A stretch of 64,000 nucleotides of DNA from NCBI RefSeq assembly GCF_022429565.1, contig NZ_CP092487.1, positions 1,692,001 to 1,756,000 on the forward strand, given 5' to 3'. Under the pieces are notes generated by a model. The model made no database searches, had not been told where the DNA came from, and saw only the letters and a program-made list of their open reading frames with translations. This DNA is from Lutibacter sp. A64 (GTDB lineage Bacteria; Bacteroidota; Bacteroidia; Flavobacteriales; Flavobacteriaceae). How positions within the stretch are numbered: position 1 is the stretch's first letter; every line of letters begins with the position of its first letter. Positions 52,815 to 62,500 of the stretch are shown one piece after another. The translations under genes were made by a program, and so were the position numbers.

Positions 52815-54161
52815 ATGAAAATTATTATTGCTGGCGCTGGAGATGTTGGATTTCATTTAGCAAAGCTTCTTTCTTTTGAAGCTCAAGATATTTATTTAAT
52901 TGATACCGATATTGAAAAACTAGAATATGCAAGTAATCATATTGATGTAATTACAAAAAAAGGTGACGCAACTTCAATTAAGCTACTAAAAGAAATTAAT
53001 ATAGATAAAGCCGATATTTTTTTAGCGGTAACAGAATCTCAAAATACAAACTTTACAATTGCTGTTTTAGCAAAAAAATTAGGTGTTAAAAAAACTATTG
53101 CCAGAATTTCTAATCACGAATTTACTCAAAGTTCTGAAATAGATTTTTCTGAAATTGGTATAGATAGCATGATTTCTCCTGGGGAATTAGCTGCAGATGA
53201 AATTAAAATGCTCCTAAATCAATCTGCTTTTAATGATACTATTCAATTTGAAAATGGTACCTTAAATATTTTAGGAAGCACTCTGGAATATAATTCACCT
53301 TTAATTAACCTAACAGTACAAGAAGCTAGAAAAAAATTTCACGATATAGAATTTATAACCATTGCTATAAAACCAGAAAACAGTAATGAAACAATAATTC
53401 CTAGAGGAAATACTGTATATCATGCTGGCGATCAAATTTATTTTTCAACACCAAAAGAAAGTATAAAAAACCTTTACAAATTAATGGGAAAAACCCAATT
53501 TGGAGTAAAACATGTAATGATTTTAGGTGGTGGAAAAATTGGAGTAAAAGCGGCACGAAACTTATGCGATAATAAATTTAATATTAAATTACTTGAAATT
53601 AATAAAACACGTGCAAAAGAAGTTGCTGAAAAGCTACCCAATGCATTAATTATTAAAGGAGACGGACGTGATGTTGAGCTTTTAGAAGAAGAAAATATTT
53701 CTGAAATGGATGCCTTTATAGCCGTAACAGGAAACTCGGAAACAAATATAATGTCGTGTTTAGTTGCAAAATCTAAAGGGGTTAAAAAAACCATTGCTTT
53801 GGTTGAAAACATGGACTACATCAATATTTCACAAACCATTGGAATTGACACCCTTATAAATAAAAAACTATTAGCTGCAAGTGCTATTTTTAAACACGTT
53901 AGAAAAGGAGATGTTTTAAAACTAGCCAACTTACATAATGTAGATGCAGAAGTTTTAGAATTTAGAGTAAAAGAAAATTCATCCGTTACAAAAAAACTAG
54001 TAAAAGACATAAATATTACCAAAAAAGCTGTTTTTGGTGGTGTTATTAGAAATGGTGTAGCGCATATGACTTTTGGAGATTTTCAAATATTAGCTGGAGA
54101 CAAAGCAGTTGTTTTCTGCCTACCAGAAGCTATTCATAAAGTAGAAAAATTGTTTAACTAA
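52815..54161 (+). CDS. trkA: Trk potassium uptake regulatory subunit TrkA
   Basis: A 448-residue cytoplasmic protein with the duplicated RCK layout. The first NAD-binding domain starts at KIIIAGAGDVGFHLAKLLS, followed by a TrkA-C domain (about 140-220). The second NAD-binding domain is at about 230 (VMILGGGKIGVKAARNL, with IIKGDGRDVELLEEENI), followed by a second TrkA-C domain (about 370-448). It gates the TrkH channel in response to nucleotides. It is followed after 3 bases by trkH. Confidence 0.95.
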   Translation: MKIIIAGAGDVGFHLAKLLSFEAQDIYLIDTDIEKLEYASNHIDVITKKGDATSIKLLKEINIDKADIFLAVTESQNTNFTIAVLAKKLGVKKTIARISNHEFTQSSEIDFSEIGIDSMISPGELAADEIKMLLNQSAFNDTIQFENGTLNILGSTLEYNSPLINLTVQEARKKFHDIEFITIAIKPENSNETIIPRGNTVYHAGDQIYFSTPKESIKNLYKLMGKTQFGVKHVMILGGGKIGVKAARNLCDNKFNIKLLEINKTRAKEVAEKLPNALIIKGDGRDVELLEEENISEMDAFIAVTGNSETNIMSCLVAKSKGVKKTIALVENMDYINISQTIGIDTLINKKLLAASAIFKHVRKGDVLKLANLHNVDAEVLEFRVKENSSVTKKLVKDINITKKAVFGGVIRNGVAHMTFGDFQILAGDKAVVFCLPEAIHKVEKLFN

Positions 54162-54164
54162 TTC

Positions 54165-55664
54165 ATGAAAGGTCTTAATTTAAAAATTATTATTAGTTTT
54201 TTAGGATTAACTTCTATGTTAAACGGAGCATTTATGCTTTTTGCCGTTCCTTTTAGCATGTATTATGGAGAATCTGAAAAATGGGGAATACTACAAGCAG
54301 GATTATTAACTATTTTTATTGGATTTATCATATGGTTTTTTAATAGAAATGCAAAAAAAAATCTTGGAAAAAAAGAAGGTTATTTAATTGTTACTTTAGG
54401 ATGGCTTATGCTAACCTTAACAGGAACATTACCCTATGTTTTTACGAACACCATACCGGTTTATACCAACGCTTTTTTTGAAACAATTTCTGGATATTCA
54501 ACAACAGGATCTTCTATTTTAACCGATATAGAATCTATGCCAAAAGGAATTTTATTTTGGCGAAGTGCAACACATTGGATTGGTGGTATGGGAATTATTG
54601 TTTTAACAGTTGCAATATTACCTTTATTAGGAATTGGAGGAATGCAGTTATTTATGGCTGAAGCACCTGGACCCTCAGCAGACAAAATGCATCCTAGAAT
54701 TACAGAGACAGCAAAAAGACTTTGGATAATTTATTTTATTTTAACCTTCACAGAATTTTTTCTTTTAAAAATTGCTGGAATGACTTGGTTTGATGCTATA
54801 AATCACGCCATGGCAACTATGAGTACTGGTGGTTTTTCAACAAAAAATACAAGTGTTGCTTATTATGATTCTTCACCCATAATTCAGTATATAATTATTA
54901 TTTTTATGTTTATTGCTGGTGCAAATTTTGTACTCTCCTATTTTGCTCTAAAAGGAAAAATTAGAAAAGTTTTTAAGAGTGAAGAGTTTAAATATTACCT
55001 GTTCGGAACAATTATAGCTACCCTATTAATTACGTTTTTAATTGTAAACCATCAAGATGCAAATTTACAAACTAGCTTAAACCATACCTACCCTTGGGGT
55101 GTAACAGAAAATGCTTTTAGACATGCTGCATTTTCGGTAGTTTCTGTATTAACTACAACTGGTTTTGTTTCTGCCGATTTTACAATGTGGAATTCTATGG
55201 TAACTGCCATTATTTTCTCATTATTTTTTATAGGTGGTTCCGCTGGGTCAACAAGTGGTGGAATAAAAATAGTTAGACATATAATAATGATAAAAAGTAG
55301 TTTTTATGAATTCAAAAAATTATTACATCCAAATGCTATAATCCCCGTAAGATACGATGGAGCAAGCATACCTAAATCCATTATTTATAACATATTATCT
55401 TTTTTTGTATTATACATGTTAATATTTATTGGAAGCAGCTTATTATTAACCTTTATGGGCTTAGATTTTCAATCAGCTATGGGTGCTGCAGCTTCTTCAT
55501 TGGGGAATATTGGTCCCGCTATTGGTTCAGTAAGTCCTGTAGATAATTTTGCCCATCTAACAATTTCTGCTAAATGGATGTGTTCTTTTTTAATGCTAAT
55601 TGGTAGGTTAGAATTATTTACTGTACTTATTTTATTTACACCTTTCTTTTGGAGAAAATGTTAA
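54165..55664 (+). CDS. trkH: Trk potassium transporter subunit TrkH
   Basis: A 499-residue inner-membrane protein of the TrkH/KtrB superfamily with four M1-P-M2 repeats. The selectivity-filter regions are visible: ISGYSTTGSSIL, MATMSTGGFSTKN, SVLTTTGFVSADF, and ASSLGNIGPAIG in the fourth repeat. WRSATHWIGGMGIIVLTVAILP and GGSAGSTSGGIKIVR are further family marks. It moves potassium with TrkA. The gene end converges on the MIP18-type gene with a 5-base gap. Confidence 0.95.
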   Translation: MKGLNLKIIISFLGLTSMLNGAFMLFAVPFSMYYGESEKWGILQAGLLTIFIGFIIWFFNRNAKKNLGKKEGYLIVTLGWLMLTLTGTLPYVFTNTIPVYTNAFFETISGYSTTGSSILTDIESMPKGILFWRSATHWIGGMGIIVLTVAILPLLGIGGMQLFMAEAPGPSADKMHPRITETAKRLWIIYFILTFTEFFLLKIAGMTWFDAINHAMATMSTGGFSTKNTSVAYYDSSPIIQYIIIIFMFIAGANFVLSYFALKGKIRKVFKSEEFKYYLFGTIIATLLITFLIVNHQDANLQTSLNHTYPWGVTENAFRHAAFSVVSVLTTTGFVSADFTMWNSMVTAIIFSLFFIGGSAGSTSGGIKIVRHIIMIKSSFYEFKKLLHPNAIIPVRYDGASIPKSIIYNILSFFVLYMLIFIGSSLLLTFMGLDFQSAMGAAASSLGNIGPAIGSVSPVDNFAHLTISAKWMCSFLMLIGRLELFTVLILFTPFFWRKC

Positions 55665-55669
55665 TTATT

Positions 55670-55987
55670 TTAAAGCCCTAAAATTTGTTTTCCTTCTTCT
55701 GAAATATTAGCAGTTGTCCATTTTGGTTCAAAAACAACTTTTACATTGGTGTGAATTGAAGCGTGCTTTTGAGCAATTATTTCTTTAATATTGGTAATAA
55801 TAGTTTCACCTAATGGACACGATGGCGTTGAGAATGTTAAATCAATATTTACCTCTGCTTCTCCATCGTAATTTAGTTCATAAATTAAACCTAAATCAAC
55901 AATATTAATTTCAATTTCTGGATCCATTACATTTTTTAATAATTCTAAAAGTTCTAATTCAAATTCAGTAATTTCTTGTTTATTCAT
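55670..55987 (-). CDS. MIP18/SufT-type iron-sulfur assembly factor (DUF59)
   Basis: A 105-residue protein of the MIP18 family (PF01883): ELLKNVMDPEIEINIVDLGLIYEL, VNIDLTFSTPSCPLGETIITNI with the conserved Cys, and VKVVFEPKWTTANISEEGK. Family members help mature Fe-S proteins or act in PaaD-like assembly. The start overlaps the membrane-protein gene by 8 bases, so it is translationally coupled to it. In this operon it may serve a metalloprotein of the respiratory or NO-related system. Confidence 0.88.
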   Translation of the reverse strand: MNKQEITEFELELLELLKNVMDPEIEINIVDLGLIYELNYDGEAEVNIDLTFSTPSCPLGETIITNIKEIIAQKHASIHTNVKVVFEPKWTTANISEEGKQILGL

Positions 55988-57269
55988 TTTCTATAGATTT
56001 AACTTTATGGGTAATCATTTTAAATATATTCACATTGTATAAAATAGCAACCAGCAATAAAGCATAGCTTCCTATTTTAATAAGCAGCAATTGATTTATT
56101 AAAAAGCCTACTACAAACATTCCAATAAACACAAAATAGAGAACAAATTGAATGCTCGCTATTTTTTCCGAATACAATTCTCTTGGCAACGGTGTTTTGG
56201 TTTTCCCTACTAGTTTTTTATACTTATTTAACCAAATAATAAATGGTAATGTTTTATAGGTTTGACCTAAAATTAAGGTTGTAATCAATCCAAAAATAAT
56301 GGAGAAACCATAAAAAGTTATAATTCTATACATAAATTCAACTTCAAAAGAAGCATTTAAAACTATAAAACCAATTAAAATAAATGGTACAAATACAGCT
56401 GCAATTGCAAGCATAGAATACTGCATACCAACATCTAATTTTTTACGTAATCTCTTTTTGTATGAATCATAAATAAAGGAAACAAAAAACAAAACTCCAC
56501 CAATAATTAAGACTGAAATTAAATAATCTAATTCACTCTTCTGAAATAAAAACCAATTTAGTACAGCTACTAATAATCCGCCATTTATTAAATAATAAGC
56601 ATATTTTAATTTCTGTTCTTTTAACTCGTGTGAAATTAAAAACATTGGAATTAAGGTTGCTCCTACTCCAATAATTAATAATACAAACCAACCAATTAAA
56701 CCAACGGTTGCGTGTATTTTTAAATAATGAAGATGAATTTCAGAAAGAAAATTAAACTTAAAATTTAGGGCAATTATAGTTCCAATTAATTCGGTTATTA
56801 ATAACCATAAAACAGCTGTAATTACAAAGGTGGATTTTATGTTTTTTAAGGTTGCACTTTTATAAGTTAAACCAACATTTACCACAAACAATAACAACGA
56901 TAAAAACATACAAACCGAAGCGTAAGGCAATAATGTTACGTATGATGCTATCCAAAATGAATACGATAAAAACAACACGCTAAACCCTGAAAACCAAAAG
57001 GTGACTTTTGCTAATTTTTCGCTGTACAAAGCGGTTTCAAAAACCACTGGAATTAGTTGATACAATGCTCCAAAAACAATCATAGAAGCCCAACCTAAAA
57101 CAGCAATATGCGTTATAGCAATTAACTTTGTGTTAAAGTAAGCTTGTAACAAACTTTCATCAGCCATAATCAATAACACCGCTAGAATTAATAAACTAAT
57201 TGCCCCAAAAATAAAATAAGGAACAACTACACTACTGTGCGGCGCATTATTTGTTTGTAAGCCATTCAT
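55980..57269 (-). CDS. Heme-copper oxidase subunit I-like / NnrS-related membrane protein
   Basis: A 429-residue protein with about 12 membrane helices. Two similar blocks, ITHIAVLGWASMIVFGALYQLIP and KIHATVGLIGWFVLLIIGVGATLIP, show His and Gly residues spaced as in heme-copper oxidase I-like and NnrS proteins. NnrS-type proteins protect cells from nitric oxide. The upstream DUF2249 gene overlaps by one base and the MIP18-type gene by 8 bases, a grouping typical of nitrogen-oxide or low-oxygen responses. It lacks the full ligand set of a true terminal oxidase as far as can be seen, so I call it only oxidase-like. Confidence 0.65.
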   Translation of the reverse strand: MNGLQTNNAPHSSVVVPYFIFGAISLLILAVLLIMADESLLQAYFNTKLIAITHIAVLGWASMIVFGALYQLIPVVFETALYSEKLAKVTFWFSGFSVLFLSYSFWIASYVTLLPYASVCMFLSLLLFVVNVGLTYKSATLKNIKSTFVITAVLWLLITELIGTIIALNFKFNFLSEIHLHYLKIHATVGLIGWFVLLIIGVGATLIPMFLISHELKEQKLKYAYYLINGGLLVAVLNWFLFQKSELDYLISVLIIGGVLFFVSFIYDSYKKRLRKKLDVGMQYSMLAIAAVFVPFILIGFIVLNASFEVEFMYRIITFYGFSIIFGLITTLILGQTYKTLPFIIWLNKYKKLVGKTKTPLPRELYSEKIASIQFVLYFVFIGMFVVGFLINQLLLIKIGSYALLLVAILYNVNIFKMITHKVKSIENE

Positions 57270-58054
57270 TAGGCTTTTCTAATTAATAGTTGAATATTAT
57301 TCTCGTCAATTTTATTGTAAAAAATATCGAAATTTCTTTCTTTTAATTCAGGTAATAAAAATTGAGGCACTTTTTTATGATCTACCACCAAACAAAAATC
57401 GTTAGGTAATGTTTCTAACTTTTCTAAAATGGTTGTCATTGGTTCTGGCATTTCTAAATGACGCACATCTACATAGTCCATTTTACCAATGTATGTTTTA
57501 TAAATATCGTCAAAATTATTTTCAGTTGTACAAGTAGATTCAACTGTATGCAACGCCACCTCTTCCACTTTTTGAAAATAGGTGTGCACTAAATCGCCTT
57601 TTCTTTTAACTTCGGTACTAAATCCTTTAGATTTTAATACATTAATTAATGGAATAGGCTCAAATGAATTTATAATTTCTAACGTTTGATTTTTTTCTAA
57701 CAGTTTAATCTTCTGCATTATTTCTTTAAAAGGATCTTTTCCTTCTGCTATAATAGCACGAACATCAAAACTTACCAAGTTTATTTTATTTATACTAATT
57801 TCCTTAGTTAAGTCAGTTTCTACAACATTGTTTTCAACTTGAAACCCAATCTCTTTTAATTTATTTAAAAATACTTCAATAGTAACACCTCCAATTTTAG
57901 CAGCATCTGCTATTGTAACTCGTGGCGCTAGAGCTCGACGCAATAAAGGGTTCTTTAATTTTTTGAAATGCGAATTTATTGATGCAATAGTATCTATAAC
58001 ATCTTTATTTTCTTTAATGAGTGTAGATATCTTAGTTTTTTGAGAAACCTTCAT
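57269..58054 (-). CDS. DUF1858/DUF2249 domain protein
   Basis: A 261-residue protein starting at the ATG at 58054 (MKVSQKTKISTLIKEN); an in-frame TTG at 58078 overlaps the -7 box and is rejected. Residues about 1-75 look like a DUF1858-type domain. Two TusA-like DUF2249 domains follow (VSFDVRAIIAEGKDPFKEIMQ and VDVRHLEMPEPMTTILEKLE). DUF2249 genes are commonly beside hemerythrin, NnrS and Nor genes. The biochemical role is unknown; binding of sulfur or metal by TusA-like domains is possible. It is the first gene of the three-gene operon. Confidence 0.8.
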   Translation of the reverse strand: MKVSQKTKISTLIKENKDVIDTIASINSHFKKLKNPLLRRALAPRVTIADAAKIGGVTIEVFLNKLKEIGFQVENNVVETDLTKEISINKINLVSFDVRAIIAEGKDPFKEIMQKIKLLEKNQTLEIINSFEPIPLINVLKSKGFSTEVKRKGDLVHTYFQKVEEVALHTVESTCTTENNFDDIYKTYIGKMDYVDVRHLEMPEPMTTILEKLETLPNDFCLVVDHKKVPQFLLPELKERNFDIFYNKIDENNIQLLIRKA

Positions 58055-58075
58055 CTTATTTAGATTTTGTCTAAA

Positions 58076-58083
58076 CAAAGATA
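58076..58083 (-). promoter_or_regulatory. Putative -7 box (TATCTTTG) of the DUF2249 operon
   Basis: An exact TAnnTTTG match on the minus strand, 21 bases before the ATG at 58054. Confidence 0.5.
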
Positions 58084-58119
58084 TAAAAATAAAAGACTCT
58101 TTTATCTTTTATTAAAAAG

Positions 58120-59475
58120 TTATTTCAATAATTCTTTTAATTTTTTAAAATCCAACCCACCATAATCACCTGAACTCATAAGTAATAATGCGGAATTTTC
58201 TAAATTTTGATTGAATAAATAAGATCTAAATTCTTCTGGTTTTGTATAAATAATTATGTCTTCTCGGTTAAATGCAGTTTTAATTTGTTTTGCAGAAACT
58301 TCTTTCATTTTTTTAATTTCAACAGCGTGTGGAGAATAAAACACAACTGCAACATCAGCTTTATCTAAAGCACCTTCATATTCTTTTAAAAATTCTGCGT
58401 TTAAACTACTATAGGTGTGCAGCTCCAAACAAGCAATAACTTTACGTTCTGCATACTGATTTTTAACAGCAGTTGTTGTGGCTTTCACTTTACTTGGTGA
58501 ATGTGCAAAATCCTTAAAAACTACAGCATTATCATTTTCAGCTATTTTTTCTAAACGCTTACTTGCTCCTTTAAATGAAGCGATAGCTTCATAAAATTCG
58601 TCTTCTCCAACCCCCATATGTTGACAAATCCACTTTGCTCCTGCCATATTTTGCAAATTATGTTTTCCAAAAAACTCTAAAGGCATTTCTCCTTCAGCAG
58701 TTTCTATATAAGTTGTACCATTTACAATTTTAAAATCTGGAGTTTTATATGGGTATTTTTTAATTGGACTTTCAGAATTTTCTACTACTTTTTTTACCTC
58801 TACATCCTCTTCATTATAAACCATAATTCCACCATTAATTAGTGAATCTGTAAAAATAGAAAATTGCGCTACATAGTTTTCAAATGTTGGAAATACGTTA
58901 ATATGATCCCAAGCAATACCGCTTAAAAGCGCAATATTTGGTTTGTATAAATGAAATTTAGGTCGCAAATCTATTGGAGAACTTAAATATTCGTCTCCTT
59001 CTAACACCATAAATTCATTTTCTGAAGTTAAATGCACCATAGTATCAAAACCTTCTAACTGCGCGCCAACCATATAATCAACTTCAATTTCATGATAATT
59101 TAACACGTGTAATATCATTGAAGTTATAGTAGTTTTACCATGAGAACCACCAATTACAACCCTTGTTTTATCTTTGCTCTGTTCATATAAAAATTCGGGA
59201 TATGAATATATTTTAACACCTAATTCTTTAGCTTTCAACAACTCTGGATTGTCAGCTTTTGCGTGCATTCCTAAAACAATGGCATCTAAATCTTTAGTAA
59301 TTTTTTCTGGAAACCAACCAAATTCTTTAGGTAATAACCCTTTTTTTTCTAAACGAGATTTTGAAGGTTCAAAAATAGTATCATCACTTCCAGTAATTTG
59401 GTATCCTTTTTGTAGTAAGGCAATAGCTAGGTTGTGCATAGCGCTTCCACCAATAGCAATAAAATGTAAATTCAT
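58120..59475 (-). CDS. mpl: UDP-N-acetylmuramate:L-alanyl-gamma-D-glutamyl-meso-diaminopimelate ligase
   Basis: A 451-residue Mur-ligase-family protein. N-terminal Rossmann part: NLHFIAIGGSAMHNLAIALLQKG. ATP loop GSHGKTT at 110-116, then VDYMVGAQLEGFD, MVLEGDEYLSSP and LLSGIAWDHINVFPTF. The C-terminal domain has FKGASKRLEKIAEND and VFKDFAHSPSKVKATT. The set GGSAMHNLA and GAQLEGFD is typical of Mpl rather than MurC. It reattaches recycled tripeptide to UDP-MurNAc in the cytoplasm. It is divergent from the macroglobulin gene. Confidence 0.93.
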   Translation of the reverse strand: MNLHFIAIGGSAMHNLAIALLQKGYQITGSDDTIFEPSKSRLEKKGLLPKEFGWFPEKITKDLDAIVLGMHAKADNPELLKAKELGVKIYSYPEFLYEQSKDKTRVVIGGSHGKTTITSMILHVLNYHEIEVDYMVGAQLEGFDTMVHLTSENEFMVLEGDEYLSSPIDLRPKFHLYKPNIALLSGIAWDHINVFPTFENYVAQFSIFTDSLINGGIMVYNEEDVEVKKVVENSESPIKKYPYKTPDFKIVNGTTYIETAEGEMPLEFFGKHNLQNMAGAKWICQHMGVGEDEFYEAIASFKGASKRLEKIAENDNAVVFKDFAHSPSKVKATTTAVKNQYAERKVIACLELHTYSSLNAEFLKEYEGALDKADVAVVFYSPHAVEIKKMKEVSAKQIKTAFNREDIIIYTKPEEFRSYLFNQNLENSALLLMSSGDYGGLDFKKLKELLK

Positions 59476-59582
59476 ACGTGTTTTTAATTAATGTGGTAAA
59501 AGTACAAATACGTAATTTAATTTTATAAATTTAATAGTTTCAATTAACAATTATTTTGCGTAATTGTATAAATAAATTCAAT

Positions 59583-62500
59583 ATGAAAAAATTCACTTTA
59601 ATAATTATGTCGCTATTTTTATTTTCTAACAATACTAATGCTCAAAAAAGTTATAATAATTACGACAAACTTTGGCTTAAAGTGACTCAATTTGAAACTG
59701 ATAAACTTCCAAAATCTGCTTTAAAAGTTGTTAATGAAATTTATACAAAAGCAAAAGAAGAAAATAACAGCCCACAAATTATAAAAGCTTTATTACACCA
59801 ATCTAAATACGCTTTAACACTTGAAGAAGAGGCTCAATTAACTATTATAAATTCATTTAAAACGGAAATTAACTCAGCTAAATTTCCAACAAAAAATATA
59901 TTAGAAAGTGTTTTGGCTAACTTATATTGGCAATATTTTCAACAAAATCGGTATAAATTTTACAACAGAACAAAAACAACTGAAAAGGTTGATTTTGTAG
60001 ATTTTAGAACTTGGGATTTACAAACCATTTTTACAGAAATTCATACACATTTTCAAAATTCTTTACAAAACGGATTGGTAGCTCAACAAACAGATTTAAG
60101 TCAGTTTGATGAAATTTTAAACCTTCAAAAAGATTCAAAAAAGTTTAGACCAACTTTATTCGATTTTTTAAACCATAATGCCTTAAAATTTTACAAAACT
60201 TCTGAAACAGCTATTACACAAGCTAATTATAAATTCGAAATTGACGATGACAAGTATTTTAATAATAACAAAGCATTTTCTCTATTAGAATTAAAAGCAA
60301 AAGACAGTCTTTCTTTACAATTAAACGCATTAAAAATATATCAAAATATACTTGCTTTTCATACTAAAAGCGGTAATATAGATGCTTTAATTTCAGCAGA
60401 TTTAGAACGTTTAAAATTTGTAAAAAAGCATGCTATAGTTAACCAAAAAGATGAACATTTTTTAGTAGCACTGCAACAATTAAAAAATGAATTTTCTTTA
60501 AACGAAACAGCAACATTAATCGATTTTGAAATTGCTACTATTTATGCCAATGAAGCTTCTAAATATAACGCAATAAGCAATACCAAAAATCAATTTAAAA
60601 ATATTGAAGCCTTAAAAATATGTGAAATTGCAATTGAACGGTTTCCTGAAAGTATTGGTGCAAAAAATTGCAAGCAATTAAAACAACGAATTTTAAAAAG
60701 CAGTTTAGATATAACTACCGAAAAACATATTCCAATAGAAAAAAATAGTAAGGTTTTAGTAAATTATAAAAATATTGAAAACCTATATTTTACAATTTAT
60801 ACTATCTCAGAAAACCAACTTTCTAGTTTTAATAAAATCTATAATAACAACGAAAAAATAGCTTTTATCAAAAAACTAAATCCATTAAACTCTTTTCAAC
60901 AAACCCTAAAAACAGAAAACGATTATCAGCAACATGCTACCGAAATTTCAATTCCACCTTTAAAAAATGGTCAATACCTAATTTATGCATCTACTGTTAA
61001 AAGCGTAAACGAAGAAAGTCTTTTTGCCACTACTACAATCCAGGTTACAAATCTTGCCTTAATTGAAAATCGCTTAAATAACAATTATACGTACCAAGTA
61101 GTTGATAGAAATAATGGAAAACCTATTGCTGGTGCAAAAGTGAACATAAAAAACTACAATACCGGACGTTATAACAACACTATTAATAAAAATTATACAA
61201 CCGACAAAAATGGGCAATTGAGTTTTACTTCAAAAGATTCAAATAGAAATGTTGTAATTTATATTAAAACCGAGCATGATGAAGCTCGTTTTGGTGATTA
61301 TTATTTTAGTAATTACAACTACACGGAGCCTAAAAACAATATAACAATAAAAACATTCTTATTTACTGATAGAAGTATTTATAGACCAAGCCAAACAGTT
61401 TATTTTAAAGGTATTTTTATTGAAAAAGACGATGATAAATCAACACCTTACACAGACGAGTTTGTAACAGCCTCACTATATAATGTAAATAATGAAAAAA
61501 TAAGCGAACTAAATTTAAACACCAACGAATTTGGTGCTATTAGTGGTGAATTTATACTACCAACCAACGGACTTTTAGGACAATATTCTATTCGGTTAAA
61601 TCAATTAGGATATACTTATCAACGCCATTATTTTTCTGTTGAAGAATACAAACGTCCAAAATTTGAAACCAATTTTAACCCAATTACCGAAACCTATAAA
61701 ATTAACGATAGTGTTATAGTTACAGGAAATGCTATGGCGTATGCTGGTAGCACAATTTCCGAAGCAAAAGTTACCTATAGAGTTTATAGAAAAGTAATCT
61801 ACCCAAGATGGTTTTATTGGTACAGACCGTATTTTACTCCTTCAGAACCACAAGAAATCACCTATGGAGAAACCAGAACAGATGCCGAAGGAAATTACAA
61901 TATCACTTTTAAAGCTTTAGCAGACAAAAGCATTGATAAAGAAAATCTACCAATTTTTTATTATGAAGTAACTGCAGATGTTACCGATATAAATGGTGAA
62001 ACCAGAAGTGCCTCTACAGTAGTAAAAGTAGGTTATCACGCATTAACTGCTGAAATTAATATAGACAGCTCAATTGATAAAAACAGTAAAGAAAACCTAC
62101 TAAAAGTTGAAACTAAAAACTTAAACAATCAAACTGTTTCAGCTAAAGGAAATGTAAAAATATATAAACTACGAGCTCCAGAAAACGTTTTAAGAAAACG
62201 TGTTTGGACTACTCCAGATTATCAATTATATACTTTTGAAGAATTTAAAACTAAATTTCCAAATGAAGCTTTTTCAAATGAAGATAATGCAGCTAATTGG
62301 AAAAAAGGCAGCCTTGTTTTTAATACCAGTTTTAACACCGAAAACAGTCCAGAAATTGCACTTAATAAAATTAAAAATTGGGAATCTGGCAAATATATTA
62401 TAGAGCTAGAAAGCAAAGATAAATTCGGACAATTGGTTACCGACAAGCAATTAATTACAGTATTTAGTGAAAATGATAAACAAGTTTCAGATAAACAATT

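Noticed and set aside
53474-54022. Two frames antisense to trkA
   Set aside because: Both lie inside trkA, whose RCK domains are well supported.
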